32,998 bases of DNA from an uncultured Anaerolineae bacterium. GTDB lineage: Bacteria; Chloroflexota; Anaerolineae; Anaerolineales; Villigracilaceae. A program made the position numbers and the translations under genes. The notes under the pieces were generated by a model. The model was not told the origin of the DNA and did not search any database. It worked only from the letters and a program-made list of their open reading frames with translations. Position 1 is the stretch's first letter; each line of letters begins with the position of its first letter. Positions 7,225-15,448 of the stretch are shown here, piece by piece. The stretch lies in contig CAIMZS010000518.1 of assembly GCA_903846015.1 (NCBI GenBank), forward strand, positions 1-32,998, given 5' to 3'.

Positions 7225-8681
7225 AAAAAATTCCCGGCATTCCTGTTTTTTTCCATAGCATTCGCTTCCGCCTGGTGGTTTGGTTCACAGTCATCCTGGC
7301 GCTGGTATTATCAATCTTTAGCGCCTTCATTTATTACAATCAGGCGCGTGATATTCGCGGAGATGCTTTCTACAGCCTTGAACGCAAGATGACCGATATT
7401 GAGATCGCTCTGGCCGGGGATGGCGGCACCCCAGTGATGCTACAGGCCTCGGATGTCTTGGTTATCATTGATTCCGGCGGAAAAGTGCTGGCCTATCAGG
7501 GTGCAGTCACTGAAAAAAACGTTATTGATCTGGTAAAAAACGCGCAGGCTGCTCAACAGCAAGCCAATGTTTCACATGCCGAGCCACAGATCTCGTGGTT
7601 TCAGGAATGGAAAGGTGTTTCTTCTCCCGGCGCCGGAGCCGTATTGACATCACATTATTTTTTTATTCTCAAACCTGTTTCCGCGGGAATGCGAAGCGGT
7701 TTTATTATCCTGGGCAATCCGTTTGACCCATACGGTCTTAACGACCGCTTGTTATTTACCCTGGTAATAGGTGTCCTACTTACGCTGGCCGTGGCGATGG
7801 GCGGCGGTCTGTGGCTGGCTGACCGAGCCATGCGCCCGGTACATACCATCACCAACACGGCCCGAACGATCAGTGAAACCGATCTCAACCGCCGCCTGAA
7901 CATAACCGGACGTGATGAGCTTGCCGAGCTTGCAAATACCTTTGATGCCATGCTGGCGCGTTTACAAACCGCATTTGAGCGCCAACGCCAGTTTGTTGCA
8001 GATGCCAGCCACGAGCTGCGTACTCCACTGACAATCGTTAACCTGGAATCCAGCCGGGCCCTGGCCTCACGGCGCACAGTCGATGAATACCAACGGGTAC
8101 TCGGCGTCATCCGCAGCGAGAATGAGTTTATGTCGCACCTGGTCAATGACCTGCTCACACTGGCGCGGATGGATTCGGGTCAGATGGGCATGGAGATGAA
8201 TCGCGTCGATTTGAGCGATATCTCTTTGGAAGCGGTCGAACGACTGGCTTCCCTGGCCGAACGCAAAAATGTGCGACTTGAAACCGGCGACTTGCCGGAA
8301 TTGACCATCGACGGCGACAAGCGCTACCTGCTGCAAATGTTGAGCAACCTGATCGAAAACGGCATCAAATACACAAGTGGCGATGATAAAAAAGTGCGCG
8401 TGGATACCGGCCAGGATGGCAATTCGGTCTGGGTGCGAGTCTCGGACAGCGGCGAAGGCATCCCCCCTGAACACCTGCCCCATCTCTTTAACCGCTTCTA
8501 CCGTGTGGACAAAGCCCGTTCACGCGACGATAACAACGAAACTGGGGGCAGCGGCTTGGGGCTTGCGATCGTAGATTGGATCGCGCGTGCCCACGGTGGC
8601 GAGGTGCGTGTGGAAAGCGTCCCCGGCGAAGGCACTGCGTTTGAAGTGCATTTCAAAATTTCGAGAACCGCACACGACTGA
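7221..8681 (+). CDS. Sensor histidine kinase
   Basis: The 486-residue kinase has TM1 (about 15-37), an extracytoplasmic sensor region of about 130 residues, TM2 (about 172-195), a HAMP domain starting at the ADRAMRPV segment, HisKA with the phospho-acceptor in DASHELRTPLT (about residue 263), and a HATPase domain. That domain shows the N box (NLIENGIKY), G1 (DSGEGIP), F box and G2 (GGSGLGLAIV). The sensor region matches no input domain I recognise. It is coupled to the upstream response regulator by a 4-base overlap. It is most likely to sense a redox or envelope signal, judged only from the neighbouring heme and flavin genes. Confidence 0.94.
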   Translation: MKKIPGIPVFFHSIRFRLVVWFTVILALVLSIFSAFIYYNQARDIRGDAFYSLERKMTDIEIALAGDGGTPVMLQASDVLVIIDSGGKVLAYQGAVTEKNVIDLVKNAQAAQQQANVSHAEPQISWFQEWKGVSSPGAGAVLTSHYFFILKPVSAGMRSGFIILGNPFDPYGLNDRLLFTLVIGVLLTLAVAMGGGLWLADRAMRPVHTITNTARTISETDLNRRLNITGRDELAELANTFDAMLARLQTAFERQRQFVADASHELRTPLTIVNLESSRALASRRTVDEYQRVLGVIRSENEFMSHLVNDLLTLARMDSGQMGMEMNRVDLSDISLEAVERLASLAERKNVRLETGDLPELTIDGDKRYLLQMLSNLIENGIKYTSGDDKKVRVDTGQDGNSVWVRVSDSGEGIPPEHLPHLFNRFYRVDKARSRDDNNETGGSGLGLAIVDWIARAHGGEVRVESVPGEGTAFEVHFKISRTAHD

Positions 8682-8892
8682 TTTTAAATTTCAGATCAAG
8701 AGCAAGCTGAAGTGGGTTCCCGTGCCGCGCGCAGGAACCGGAAACATCATTAACCATGCAAGTGACCCGGCTCGAACAGTCCAAACGTTACCCATCATTT
8801 CTACACAATTAAACTCATTTTATTCATCCTTTTGTCATTTCCTTGCCCTAAAATCAAGGTTATCAACAAGGAAAAACAAAAGGAAACTTTTA

Positions 8893-9393
8893 ATGTCCAC
8901 TAAAACCAATCTCGTAATCGATATCGCCATCTTTTCGGCCTTTCTGGCAGCCAGCAACCCTGTTTTCACCGGGCTGGCTGTACATGAATGGCTGAGTGTG
9001 GCATTTATTGCTGTACTTGTCACCCACATCCTGCTGCATTGGGCCTGGATCGCAGCGCTTACAACTACATTCTTCAAAAAACTATTTCATTCATCCAGGT
9101 TAAACTTCGTCGTGGATGGGTTCTTATTCGTAGCCATGACCGCTGCCATGTTGAGCGGGATAGTTGTCTCAAGAACTGTGCTGGCAACGCTGGGCATCAC
9201 CATCTCAGCCAGCCCGGCCTGGCGTTCGATCCATTCGCTTTCGGCCAATGCATCGCTGGTTTTCGTGGCCCTGCATTTTGCCTTGCACTGGAACTGGGTC
9301 GTAAGCAGTGTGAAACGCTACATCTTTACCCCACTTAATGCGCTCATCCGGCGCCCGACTGCCGAAACCATCCATATTAGCGACAATAACTAA
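8893..9393 (+). CDS. DUF4405 cytochrome b-like membrane protein
   Basis: The 166-residue protein has four transmembrane helices. Paired histidines sit at H31/H45/H49 and H114/H128/H132, the pattern of the DUF4405 group of small b-type cytochrome-like proteins. The 14-residue spacings fit heme ligation by two helices. The frame is open upstream into the kinase gene, but the ATG at 8893 has AAAGGAAAC just upstream and begins the family-like sequence. It is followed at 15 bases by another small membrane protein. It probably forms part of an extracytoplasmic electron-transfer chain with the ferric-reductase-like protein on the other side of the kinase genes. Confidence 0.82.
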   Translation: MSTKTNLVIDIAIFSAFLAASNPVFTGLAVHEWLSVAFIAVLVTHILLHWAWIAALTTTFFKKLFHSSRLNFVVDGFLFVAMTAAMLSGIVVSRTVLATLGITISASPAWRSIHSLSANASLVFVALHFALHWNWVVSSVKRYIFTPLNALIRRPTAETIHISDNN

Positions 9394-9408
9394 CCGGGTA
9401 GGCAAAAT

Positions 9409-9723
9409 ATGATCAAAGTAACGATTAGAATCATCGTCATCCTGCTTGTTGCTGCCATCGTCTCTGCAGGGTTGTACGCCCTGGTACAAAATGGCGCATC
9501 AAGCGCCAGATTCCGTCCCGAGCGCCAATTCAATCCTTCAGGGGCAAACAACGCGCAAGTTCGCCCGGAGGGCTTTAGAGGTGAGGGTCGCGATTTTGGC
9601 GGCAGCGCATCAATAGGGCGCGGGCTGGCGGGTATAATTGTCACACTGCTGCAAATCAGCGCCATCACTTTTATCGTGGTGCAATTCCAAAAAGCGTTCA
9701 GATCGCCCCGCCGTACAACCTGA
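9409..9723 (+). CDS. Small two-helix membrane protein with Arg/Gly/Asn-rich loop
   Basis: The 104-residue protein has hydrophobic helices at about 5-25 and 72-92 joined by a polar loop rich in Arg, Gly, Asn and Phe. A short basic C-terminus follows. The layout recalls the Gly-rich protein at 3151-3750 at the other end of the cluster, though the sequences are not obviously homologous. The loop starts with NGASS, only a loose echo of an FMN-attachment site. It is the last gene before a strong terminator, so it belongs with the kinase/DUF4405 unit. No family recognised. Confidence 0.65.
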   Translation: MIKVTIRIIVILLVAAIVSAGLYALVQNGASSARFRPERQFNPSGANNAQVRPEGFRGEGRDFGGSASIGRGLAGIIVTLLQISAITFIVVQFQKAFRSPRRTT

Positions 9724-9748
9724 ACCTGAAAATTCTCATCCTCCTTTC

Positions 9749-9786
9749 AAGTCACCATCGCACCTCGATGGTGACTTTTTATTTTG
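9749..9786 (+). terminator. Rho-independent terminator
   Basis: AAGTCACCATCG (9749-9760) and CGATGGTGACTT (9766-9777) form a 12-bp perfect stem with a 5-base loop, followed by a T-rich tail. It closes the response regulator/kinase/DUF4405 unit. Confidence 0.93.
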
Positions 9787-9913
9787 TGCAGGTGGCCGTG
9801 ACTAAAGGACACAACGTTTCGATAGATCAGAAAATAAACCGTCTTTTTGGGAAAAAGAAAATGCAGAGACCATCAATTACAAGATTAACTGCTTCTTTGG
9901 CTGTCAGGCACAC

Positions 9914-9919
9914 TATAAT
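9914..9919 (+). promoter_or_regulatory. Possible -10 box of the fucosidase gene
   Basis: A perfect TATAAT lies about 80 bases upstream of the fucosidase start, but I see no convincing -35 at 16-18 bases. The rest of the 274-base gap (9724-9997) holds only the terminator above and A-rich sequence. Confidence 0.3.
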
Positions 9920-9997
9920 CAACACAAGCTGATAATTGCCCGGGTCTCGTGAGATTAATCCGGATAACCATGATCAAAAAACTTGGAGGAATTTCAC

Positions 9998-11935
9998 TTG
10001 GCACAACAACGCAAGCAAAGTTTGGATACCAATCAGCGTATGTTACGGTATCAAGATGCAAAGTTTGGCATGTTCATTCATTGGGGCGTGTATACCGTTG
10101 CCGGGGTGGAAGCATCCTGGCCGATCATGGCACCTGATCTGTCGGAAGCCATGTTTAGAAACCAAACACGTATCACTGAAAAAGAATATATTGAATTACC
10201 TACCAGGTTCAATCCTAAAGATTTCGATGCCGATGATTGGGTACGTATCGCCAAAGAAGCCGGGATGCGTTATATGGTCTTCACGTCCAAGCACCATGAT
10301 GGCTTCTGTATGTTCGATGCCCCAGGTACAGATTACAAGATCACGAATACGGCCTATGGAAAAGATATCTGTCTGGAATTGGCGCAAGCCTGTGCCCGTT
10401 CCGGGATGCCACTGGGCTTCTACTACTCGCCGCCCGATATGCACCATCCCGGGTATAGGGATATGAGCAAACCGGCGACCCAAAACTGGACCGGCGAACC
10501 GAAGCGCAAACAATGGGACCAGTATCTGGATACCATGGAAAGCCACCTCCGAAAATTGCTCACCGATTATGGCGATGTGAGTTTAATCTGGTTTGATGGA
10601 TTGGCCAACCACGGCAAATATGATCCGGTGCGCTTCCACAACCTGATACACGAACTAAGCCCGAACACCCTGATAAACGATCGAATGGGAGATGGCTTTG
10701 ACTTCGTCACCCCCGAACAATTCATTCCAAAATCCGGCATACCGGCACGCACGGGCAAACCCCCGGCTGGACTTGATCCGGACGGTGATGGATTCTTCAA
10801 ATTGGTATGTTCCATGTTCAATGTTCCAGTGCTTCGGGGCCTGATTCGCACGCAGATGCAGAAATATTCTGATGGCTCGCTCGAATTGACCCCGGTACAT
10901 CAGGAACCATATCCATCCCCCCAGCAATTTCAGCCCTGGGAAACCTGCATGACCATGGGACAAAGCTGGGCACACAATCCCCATGAAACGAATTGGAAAA
11001 CGCCGAAAAGCCTGGTCCAGAATCTGGTGAGTGTGGTCGCCCGCGGCGGAAATTATTTGCTCAATGTTGGTCCAACTTCCAGTGGAGTATTTCCGCCTGA
11101 GGCGATCGAACGCTTGCAATATGTTGGCAGATGGATGAAAACTTACGATAAGGCTATTTATGGGAGTACCTACACGCCCCTGCAAGGACAATCCTGGGGA
11201 CAAGCAACTCGCAAAGATGACAAAGTGTACCTGCATATCTTTAATTGGCCTGCCAATGGCAAACTTGAAATCGAATCTTTCCCAGGCCAGGCACGGGCTG
11301 TTGCCCAATTCACCGGTGAACCGGTGACCTTCAGTCAACACGAGAAACGGCTTGAAATTTTGCTCCTGCCGCAAAGCCCGGACCCGGACATATCGGTGCT
11401 GGTGGTTGATATTGATTGCGCGGAAAAAGGTTGGAGCGAATATTCTGTCCTGGCTGTCACCACCACAGCGCCTAAAAAATACATTCAAACCCAGGCAATT
11501 GCCAGCGGACTGATCAACGCGATCATCAATGGCTTGATCGCCTTATTCTCTTATCGTGCCCGCACAAACATCCCCTTCGCCGAGGCATCCATCGATATCC
11601 TCATAACAGTCTTCATCATCGTTTTTCTGGTGGCCTGGCTTTCCGTTGGTCCGGCACGCAAGGAGTTCGCAAAAGGCAACATTACCAGGCTTGCATCCAC
11701 CCGGAGCAGTCTGAAACTGCCCCAAGGATCCACCCTGCGTGCGTTGGTGATTGCCACGGCTTGTAGCTTCCTATTCGGTGGCTTGTTCATGGATGGGTTG
11801 GTCTATTTCTTGAGACCAGACGGATTCAGCAATTGGACCTATATCGTCTTTAAAACATTCTACACCGCAGTGACCGCCGTTCTGGCATCCGCACTTACCA
11901 TCCAGAGTGTTGTTAATGATGAGAACGGGCAGTAA
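9998..11935 (+). CDS. GH29 alpha-L-fucosidase with a C-terminal membrane domain
   Basis: The protein is 645 residues from the TTG at 9998, chosen because GGAGGA lies 7 bases upstream; the in-frame TTG at 9983 has no site. Residues 1 to about 370 are a GH29 catalytic barrel: FGMFIHWGVYTV, TSKHHDGFCMF, and the nucleophile Asp (about 200) in IWFDG. GH29 enzymes remove alpha-L-fucose with retention. A beta-sandwich of about 90 residues follows (KVYLHIFNWP) and ends near 485. From about 498 on there are four hydrophobic helices, ending at about 640. There is no signal peptide, so the enzyme may be held at the inner face of the membrane. I know of no such tail in the family. It could be a fusion with a neighbouring small membrane-protein gene. 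Confidence 0.88.
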   Translation: MAQQRKQSLDTNQRMLRYQDAKFGMFIHWGVYTVAGVEASWPIMAPDLSEAMFRNQTRITEKEYIELPTRFNPKDFDADDWVRIAKEAGMRYMVFTSKHHDGFCMFDAPGTDYKITNTAYGKDICLELAQACARSGMPLGFYYSPPDMHHPGYRDMSKPATQNWTGEPKRKQWDQYLDTMESHLRKLLTDYGDVSLIWFDGLANHGKYDPVRFHNLIHELSPNTLINDRMGDGFDFVTPEQFIPKSGIPARTGKPPAGLDPDGDGFFKLVCSMFNVPVLRGLIRTQMQKYSDGSLELTPVHQEPYPSPQQFQPWETCMTMGQSWAHNPHETNWKTPKSLVQNLVSVVARGGNYLLNVGPTSSGVFPPEAIERLQYVGRWMKTYDKAIYGSTYTPLQGQSWGQATRKDDKVYLHIFNWPANGKLEIESFPGQARAVAQFTGEPVTFSQHEKRLEILLLPQSPDPDISVLVVDIDCAEKGWSEYSVLAVTTTAPKKYIQTQAIASGLINAIINGLIALFSYRARTNIPFAEASIDILITVFIIVFLVAWLSVGPARKEFAKGNITRLASTRSSLKLPQGSTLRALVIATACSFLFGGLFMDGLVYFLRPDGFSNWTYIVFKTFYTAVTAVLASALTIQSVVNDENGQ

Positions 11936-11938
11936 CCA

Positions 11939-11965
11939 GGCCCCATGCCTGAACCGGGACTGCCA
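11939..11965 (+). repeat. AGAAC-loop hairpin repeat, degenerate copy G
   Basis: GGCCCC, ATGCCTGAA, CCGGGACT matches the family at the stem and the GAACCGGGACT part, but the loop AG is replaced by TG. It starts four bases after the fucosidase stop. Confidence 0.4.
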
Positions 11966-12077
11966 GGCAACACTGATGTTTTTTGAGATTGGCAAACCAC
12001 AAATTCAGTTAGAGTTTGGGAATTTCATATAGCGTAAAACATCGTGTTCACTAAAATTTTGATCTGAGGGTTCCATT

Positions 12078-12944
12078 TTGAAAGTTGTTAGAGCAATAAT
12101 CATCTTATTGATTGGCCTTCTCAGCGCTTCTTGCGCTTCGTCGCCGGTAGAAATAACCACACTGTCGCCTGAAAAATATCGTCTTGGCAAAGATCAGGTT
12201 GTCCAGATTGAAGTCAATACGGGTCAGGTACTTATCACGGCCAGCCAGACAGACAGCGTTGAAGTGCTTGGCAGTCTCACCCAGGATGCAGCACTGGTTT
12301 ACTCAGTTGAACAAACCAGCGCTGGTATTCATATTCTTGCCCAGTATCCAAAACGTATTTTCCCCCCGCCTGAAGAGCATCCCATTCAACTGGAGATACG
12401 AATACCGAGCGGCTGCCAGGTTCAATTCGACAGCCTGGAAGCCAACTTGACGGTGCAAAATTTCTCGGGAAAACTGGATATTTCGGACGTTGGAGGCGAT
12501 GTTCTGGTAACTGGGCTGACCGGCTTCGCAGCGCTAAAAGTCAACCGGGGCGATGTTACTATGCGAACCAGCCAGGGTGAATTCCATTTACTTGGGAATT
12601 ATGGTCTTCTTTCAATGGAAGATGTGCATGGCGACATTTTCGCATCCACTATTATGGGCACGATCCGCTATCAGGGAGCGGCACTGCCTGGCGATAAATT
12701 CAATTTCGAATCAGACCACGGCCCGGTGCAGATTGACCTTGCAAATCAGCCCAACCTGCTGGTGGATGTTCACTCCACCAGCGGAGAGGTAGTATGTATG
12801 TTTTCGACGCTCACCCGGGAACCTAGAAACTGCCGCGGAATGATCGGAGATGGCAGCAGCAGCCAGTTGGATGTCCGCACGGTTAGCGGCAATGTTACGT
12901 TTCAGCCTGGTGCTGGGACCGGGATAGCCTCGCCAGTTCCTTAA
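12078..12944 (+). CDS. Lipoprotein with DUF4097-like beta-repeat domain
   Basis: The 288-residue product has a lipoprotein signal peptide with the lipobox LSASC (Cys19) and should be anchored outside the membrane. The body is a repetitive beta-rich domain with recurring patterns such as FSGKLDISDVGGDVLVTGLTG, RGDVTMRTSQG and SGNVTF. Those patterns are typical of the DUF4097 and head-GIN families of putative adhesin-like beta-helix proteins. Function unknown. The start is TTG, with GAGGG upstream; no ATG in frame fits. Its 3' end overlaps the convergent epimerase gene by 50 bases. It stands alone after the fucosidase, about 140 bases away. Confidence 0.75.
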   Translation: MKVVRAIIILLIGLLSASCASSPVEITTLSPEKYRLGKDQVVQIEVNTGQVLITASQTDSVEVLGSLTQDAALVYSVEQTSAGIHILAQYPKRIFPPPEEHPIQLEIRIPSGCQVQFDSLEANLTVQNFSGKLDISDVGGDVLVTGLTGFAALKVNRGDVTMRTSQGEFHLLGNYGLLSMEDVHGDIFASTIMGTIRYQGAALPGDKFNFESDHGPVQIDLANQPNLLVDVHSTSGEVVCMFSTLTREPRNCRGMIGDGSSSQLDVRTVSGNVTFQPGAGTGIASPVP

Positions 12945-13584
12945 ATTCGGTGATAATGCGGCGCATGTTATTAGCCTGAAACAAGGCCGTGCCGGCAATT
13001 AAAAAATCTGCGCCCGCGGCCACCAGTTCTGCCGCAGTTTGGTTGTTGACGCCGCCGTCCACGCCAATCGGAAGATCCAATCCCAGGGAGCGAATCTCTT
13101 GATGCGCTTGGGTAATCTTTCTCTTTACACCCGGCTGCATCACCTGGCCACCAAAACCAGGGAAGACGCCCAAAATAAGCAGCAGGTCAATTTCCGAGAG
13201 GTAATCCAGGGCGGCACTCAGGGGTTCATCAGGATTCACGCTCAGACCAGCGCGCATGCCCAGGGCGTGAATACGCGCCAGGGTTCGTGAAGGAGCCGCA
13301 AGTGTGTCGCGACAGACGATAATCAAGTCAGCTTGCAAAGGCTGAAACTTGTCCAGCACTTCATCTGGATTTTCCAATTCGAGGTGCACGTGAAAAGGCA
13401 GGCGGGTGTGCGCTCGCAGCGCGATCAGATGGTCCGGGGATAAGGCCAGATTGGGGACGTAATGCCCATCCATCAAATCAAAATGAAATGAATCAGCGCC
13501 AGCGCGTTCAGCGCGCTGAACTTCCTGTCCCATGCGAGCATAATTAGCCGCTAACAGCGAGGCGCTGACATGAATCGTGCTCAA
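12895..13584 (-). CDS. Ribulose-phosphate 3-epimerase family protein (pentulose/hexulose-phosphate epimerase)
   Basis: The 229-residue (beta/alpha)8-barrel has all four metal/catalytic positions of the RPE family: His34, Asp36 (FHFDLMDGHYVPN), His67 (HVHLELENPD) and Asp176 (IGVDGGVNN). The phosphate-binding GTALF turn is also present. The usual HLMV and NPGFGGQ motifs read HLEL and FPGFGGQ, so it is a divergent member. An allulose-6-phosphate or other ketose-phosphate epimerase is as likely as true Rpe. The TTG start overlaps the stop of the upstream decarboxylase-family gene (TTGA), indicating translational coupling. The pairing suggests consecutive steps on a ketose phosphate. The 3' end overlaps the convergent lipoprotein gene. 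Confidence 0.85.
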   Translation of the reverse strand: MSTIHVSASLLAANYARMGQEVQRAERAGADSFHFDLMDGHYVPNLALSPDHLIALRAHTRLPFHVHLELENPDEVLDKFQPLQADLIIVCRDTLAAPSRTLARIHALGMRAGLSVNPDEPLSAALDYLSEIDLLLILGVFPGFGGQVMQPGVKRKITQAHQEIRSLGLDLPIGVDGGVNNQTAAELVAAGADFLIAGTALFQANNMRRIITEFKELARLSRSQHQAET

Positions 13585-14237
13585 GCAGGCCAGATTTCTT
13601 TGACACTCTCGAAGACAGCCTTGGCCGTGGCTGCCGGGTCGGGCTGGGCGGTGATGCCGCGCCCGATCACGATCCCGTAAAGCGGAACCCCTTTCAGGAG
13701 TGGCAGAACGTCCAGGTTGACGCCACCTGCGATAGCCACATCCAGGCCCATTTCACACAGGCTTCGTACCGTCTGAACTGCGGCTTCGTCCCACAAAGCA
13801 CCTGCAGTGACTTCTTCATCGATGCTGCGGTGGTAGAGCACCAGGCTGACACCGACCGCCTTGACTTCGCGAGCGCGAGCAATCACATCTTTTACACCGG
13901 TCATATCCACTTCGGCGCGGCGCTTCCATTTATCAGCTTCGCGCTGGACCTCTGTGATGGTAGCCAGGGTGGTAATGCCCTGGGTTGTGACAACATCTGC
14001 GCCAGCCTCAAAAGCCATATTGGCTTCGTAAGCACCCACATCACTGGACTTTAGGTCGGCTAAGATGATCTTATTGGGGTAAGCTGCCCGTAGCTGTCTG
14101 ACGATTTCGATGCCTACTGACTTAATCAGTGGGGTACCAGCTTCGATAATATCCACATACGGGGAGGTCTGACGGGCTAACTCAAGCGCGTGGTTGAAAT
14201 CCAGCGTATCCATTGCAAGTTGAATTTTGGGTGACAT
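13581..14237 (-). CDS. 3-keto-L-gulonate-6-phosphate decarboxylase / hexulose-6-phosphate synthase family protein
   Basis: The 218-residue barrel belongs to the orotidine-5'-phosphate decarboxylase suprafamily: Asp10, Glu32 (DIIEAGT), Asp61, Lys63 and Asp66 (ADLKSSDVG), and the phosphate site IAGGV...IVIGRGI. KGPDC enzymes turn 3-keto-L-gulonate-6-P into L-xylulose-5-P and CO2. HPS joins formaldehyde to ribulose-5-P. YHRSID (His136) matches KGPDC, but Asp111 in EVDMTG replaces the KGPDC Glu and recalls HPS, so the exact reaction is open. I favour KGPDC-like chemistry given the PTS and sugar context. The ATG at 14237 has AAGGAG 7 bases upstream. It is the first gene of a two-gene operon under a consensus promoter with a paired operator. 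Confidence 0.83.
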   Translation of the reverse strand: MSPKIQLAMDTLDFNHALELARQTSPYVDIIEAGTPLIKSVGIEIVRQLRAAYPNKIILADLKSSDVGAYEANMAFEAGADVVTTQGITTLATITEVQREADKWKRRAEVDMTGVKDVIARAREVKAVGVSLVLYHRSIDEEVTAGALWDEAAVQTVRSLCEMGLDVAIAGGVNLDVLPLLKGVPLYGIVIGRGITAQPDPAATAKAVFESVKEIWPA

Positions 14238-14241
14238 GGTC

Positions 14242-14270
14242 TTGCTCCTTTTCACAATCGTGAGTATAAT
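14242..14270 (+). promoter_or_regulatory. Putative promoter of the Zn-dehydrogenase gene
   Basis: TTGCTC (14242-14247) and a perfect TATAAT (14265-14270) are 17 bases apart. One operator palindrome lies inside the spacer and the other begins directly after the -10. Confidence 0.5.
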
Positions 14271-14284
14271 ATCACATATGTGAG
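14251..14284. promoter_or_regulatory. Paired operator shared by the divergent genes
   Basis: TTCACAATCGTGAG (14251-14264) and ATCACATATGTGAG (14271-14284) are inverted repeats 20 bases apart start to start. The pair lies between the divergent promoters and would block both. Half-site TCAC/GTGA matches the operators near 15690, 22583 and 32985. Confidence 0.7.
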
Positions 14285-14285
14285 T

Positions 14286-14314
14286 ATTATACTTGCAGGC
14301 TTCTTATTTGTCAA
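14286..14314 (-). promoter_or_regulatory. Consensus sigma70 promoter of the decarboxylase/epimerase operon
   Basis: On the minus strand TTGACA (14314-14309), a 17-base spacer and TATAAT (14291-14286) match the consensus perfectly. The first operator palindrome begins one base after the -10. Confidence 0.75.
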
Positions 14315-14337
14315 ATCAGAGAAAAAGGCAGATGATC

Positions 14338-15387
14338 ATGCTACCCGATGTTATGCGAGCGGTTGTTTATTTAGGCCCTGAACAGGTCGAATTACGCCAG
14401 GTGCCGGTTCCAGAACCCAAGACAGGCGAACTGCTCGTGCGAGTACGCGCCGCCACCACCTGTGGCACAGATGTTAAAACATATCGACGCGGTCACCCCA
14501 AGTTTCCACCACCTTTTGTATTCGGGCATGAATTTGGCGGGGATGTAGTACAAGTGGGTGCTGGAGTAGAAACATTCCGCGCCGGGATGCGAGTAACCGC
14601 GAATGTTTTTGCCGAGTGTGGAGAATGTTTCTATTGCAAACACGGCCAGGGAAACTTATGCGAGAACCTGGTGTATAACTTTGGCGCTTTTGCCGAATAC
14701 ATGCTTGTCCCGACTTCCATTGTAAAGCGGACAACTTTTGAAATCCCGGCACACGTCTCGTACGCGCAGGCTGCAATCATTGAGCCTTTGGTCACTGTGG
14801 TGGGCGGCCAACGTATCATCGCTATCCAGCCAGGAGAGACGGTGGCTATCCTGGGCGCGGGCGGAGCGGTGGGCTTGCTGCATCAACAGATGGCGCTGCG
14901 GGCTGGGGCGAAACGAGTGATCGCCGTTGGGCACAGCCAGATGCGTTTGCAGGCTGCGGCCAAGTTGGGAGCTGACCCGCTGATTAACGCCAAGGAGACC
15001 GATAGTGTGAAAGCCATCCGCGATTTGACGGACGGTAGAGGTGCGGATGTGGTCATCGAATGCGCTGGTTCACTATCGACCTGGGAGAATGCTGTCCAGG
15101 CAGTGCGCCGCGGCGGGCGGGTGCTGTGGTTCGGCGGGCTGCCCAGCGGTACAAAGATAACCCTGGATACCGGGCTCATTCATTATGGGGCAATCACGCT
15201 GTATAACTCACATGGCGGTACAGCGGATGATGCCCGTGAGGCATTCAGGCTAATCACCAGCGCAGAAGTCGACGTACAGTCGCTGCTGTCCGGTGAATTG
15301 CCCTTGGAACAGGTGGAAATTGCGCTTAAAAAAATGATTGCCGGGGAAGTGATTAAAATGGCGATCAACCCTGATCTGGCTGCCTGA
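14338..15387 (+). CDS. Zn-dependent medium-chain alcohol/polyol dehydrogenase
   Basis: The 349-residue protein is a medium-chain dehydrogenase of the sorbitol/threonine dehydrogenase type. Catalytic zinc ligands are Cys42 (TTCGTD) and His64/Glu65 (FGHEF). The structural zinc is held by Cys94, Cys97, Cys100 and Cys108. A Rossmann fold with GAGGAVG (about 175-181) binds NAD(P). It should oxidise a secondary alcohol of a polyol, sugar acid or sugar phosphate, or do the reverse. AAAAAGG lies 9 bases before the ATG at 14338; nearby ATGs at 14332 and 14353 are alternatives. It is divergent from the decarboxylase/epimerase operon, with a shared operator pair, so both sides are probably induced together. 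Confidence 0.88.
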   Translation: MLPDVMRAVVYLGPEQVELRQVPVPEPKTGELLVRVRAATTCGTDVKTYRRGHPKFPPPFVFGHEFGGDVVQVGAGVETFRAGMRVTANVFAECGECFYCKHGQGNLCENLVYNFGAFAEYMLVPTSIVKRTTFEIPAHVSYAQAAIIEPLVTVVGGQRIIAIQPGETVAILGAGGAVGLLHQQMALRAGAKRVIAVGHSQMRLQAAAKLGADPLINAKETDSVKAIRDLTDGRGADVVIECAGSLSTWENAVQAVRRGGRVLWFGGLPSGTKITLDTGLIHYGAITLYNSHGGTADDAREAFRLITSAEVDVQSLLSGELPLEQVEIALKKMIAGEVIKMAINPDLAA

Positions 15388-15448
15388 CCTGATAGATTAG
15401 AGTTTTTTTATTCAAATATTCGACTTGACTTCAACCGGGGGTCTGATT

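Noticed and set aside
8714-8745. An eighth copy of the AGAAC-loop hairpin
   Set aside because: A GGTTCC/GGAACC hairpin is present and partly similar, but the loop differs and the match is too degenerate to include.
8587-8892. N-terminal extension of the DUF4405 protein
   Set aside because: The extension overlaps the kinase catalytic domain in another frame; the ATG at 8893 has its own ribosome-binding site.
10655-11488. A 277-codon minus-strand ORF inside the fucosidase gene
   Set aside because: The plus frame is a clear GH29 protein over the same bases, and the minus product has no recognisable motif.
12895-14237. A ribulose-monophosphate formaldehyde-fixation pair
   Set aside because: The YHRS motif favours KGPDC-type chemistry, there is no 6-phospho-3-hexuloisomerase, and the context is a PTS locus; HPS activity is left open but not called.
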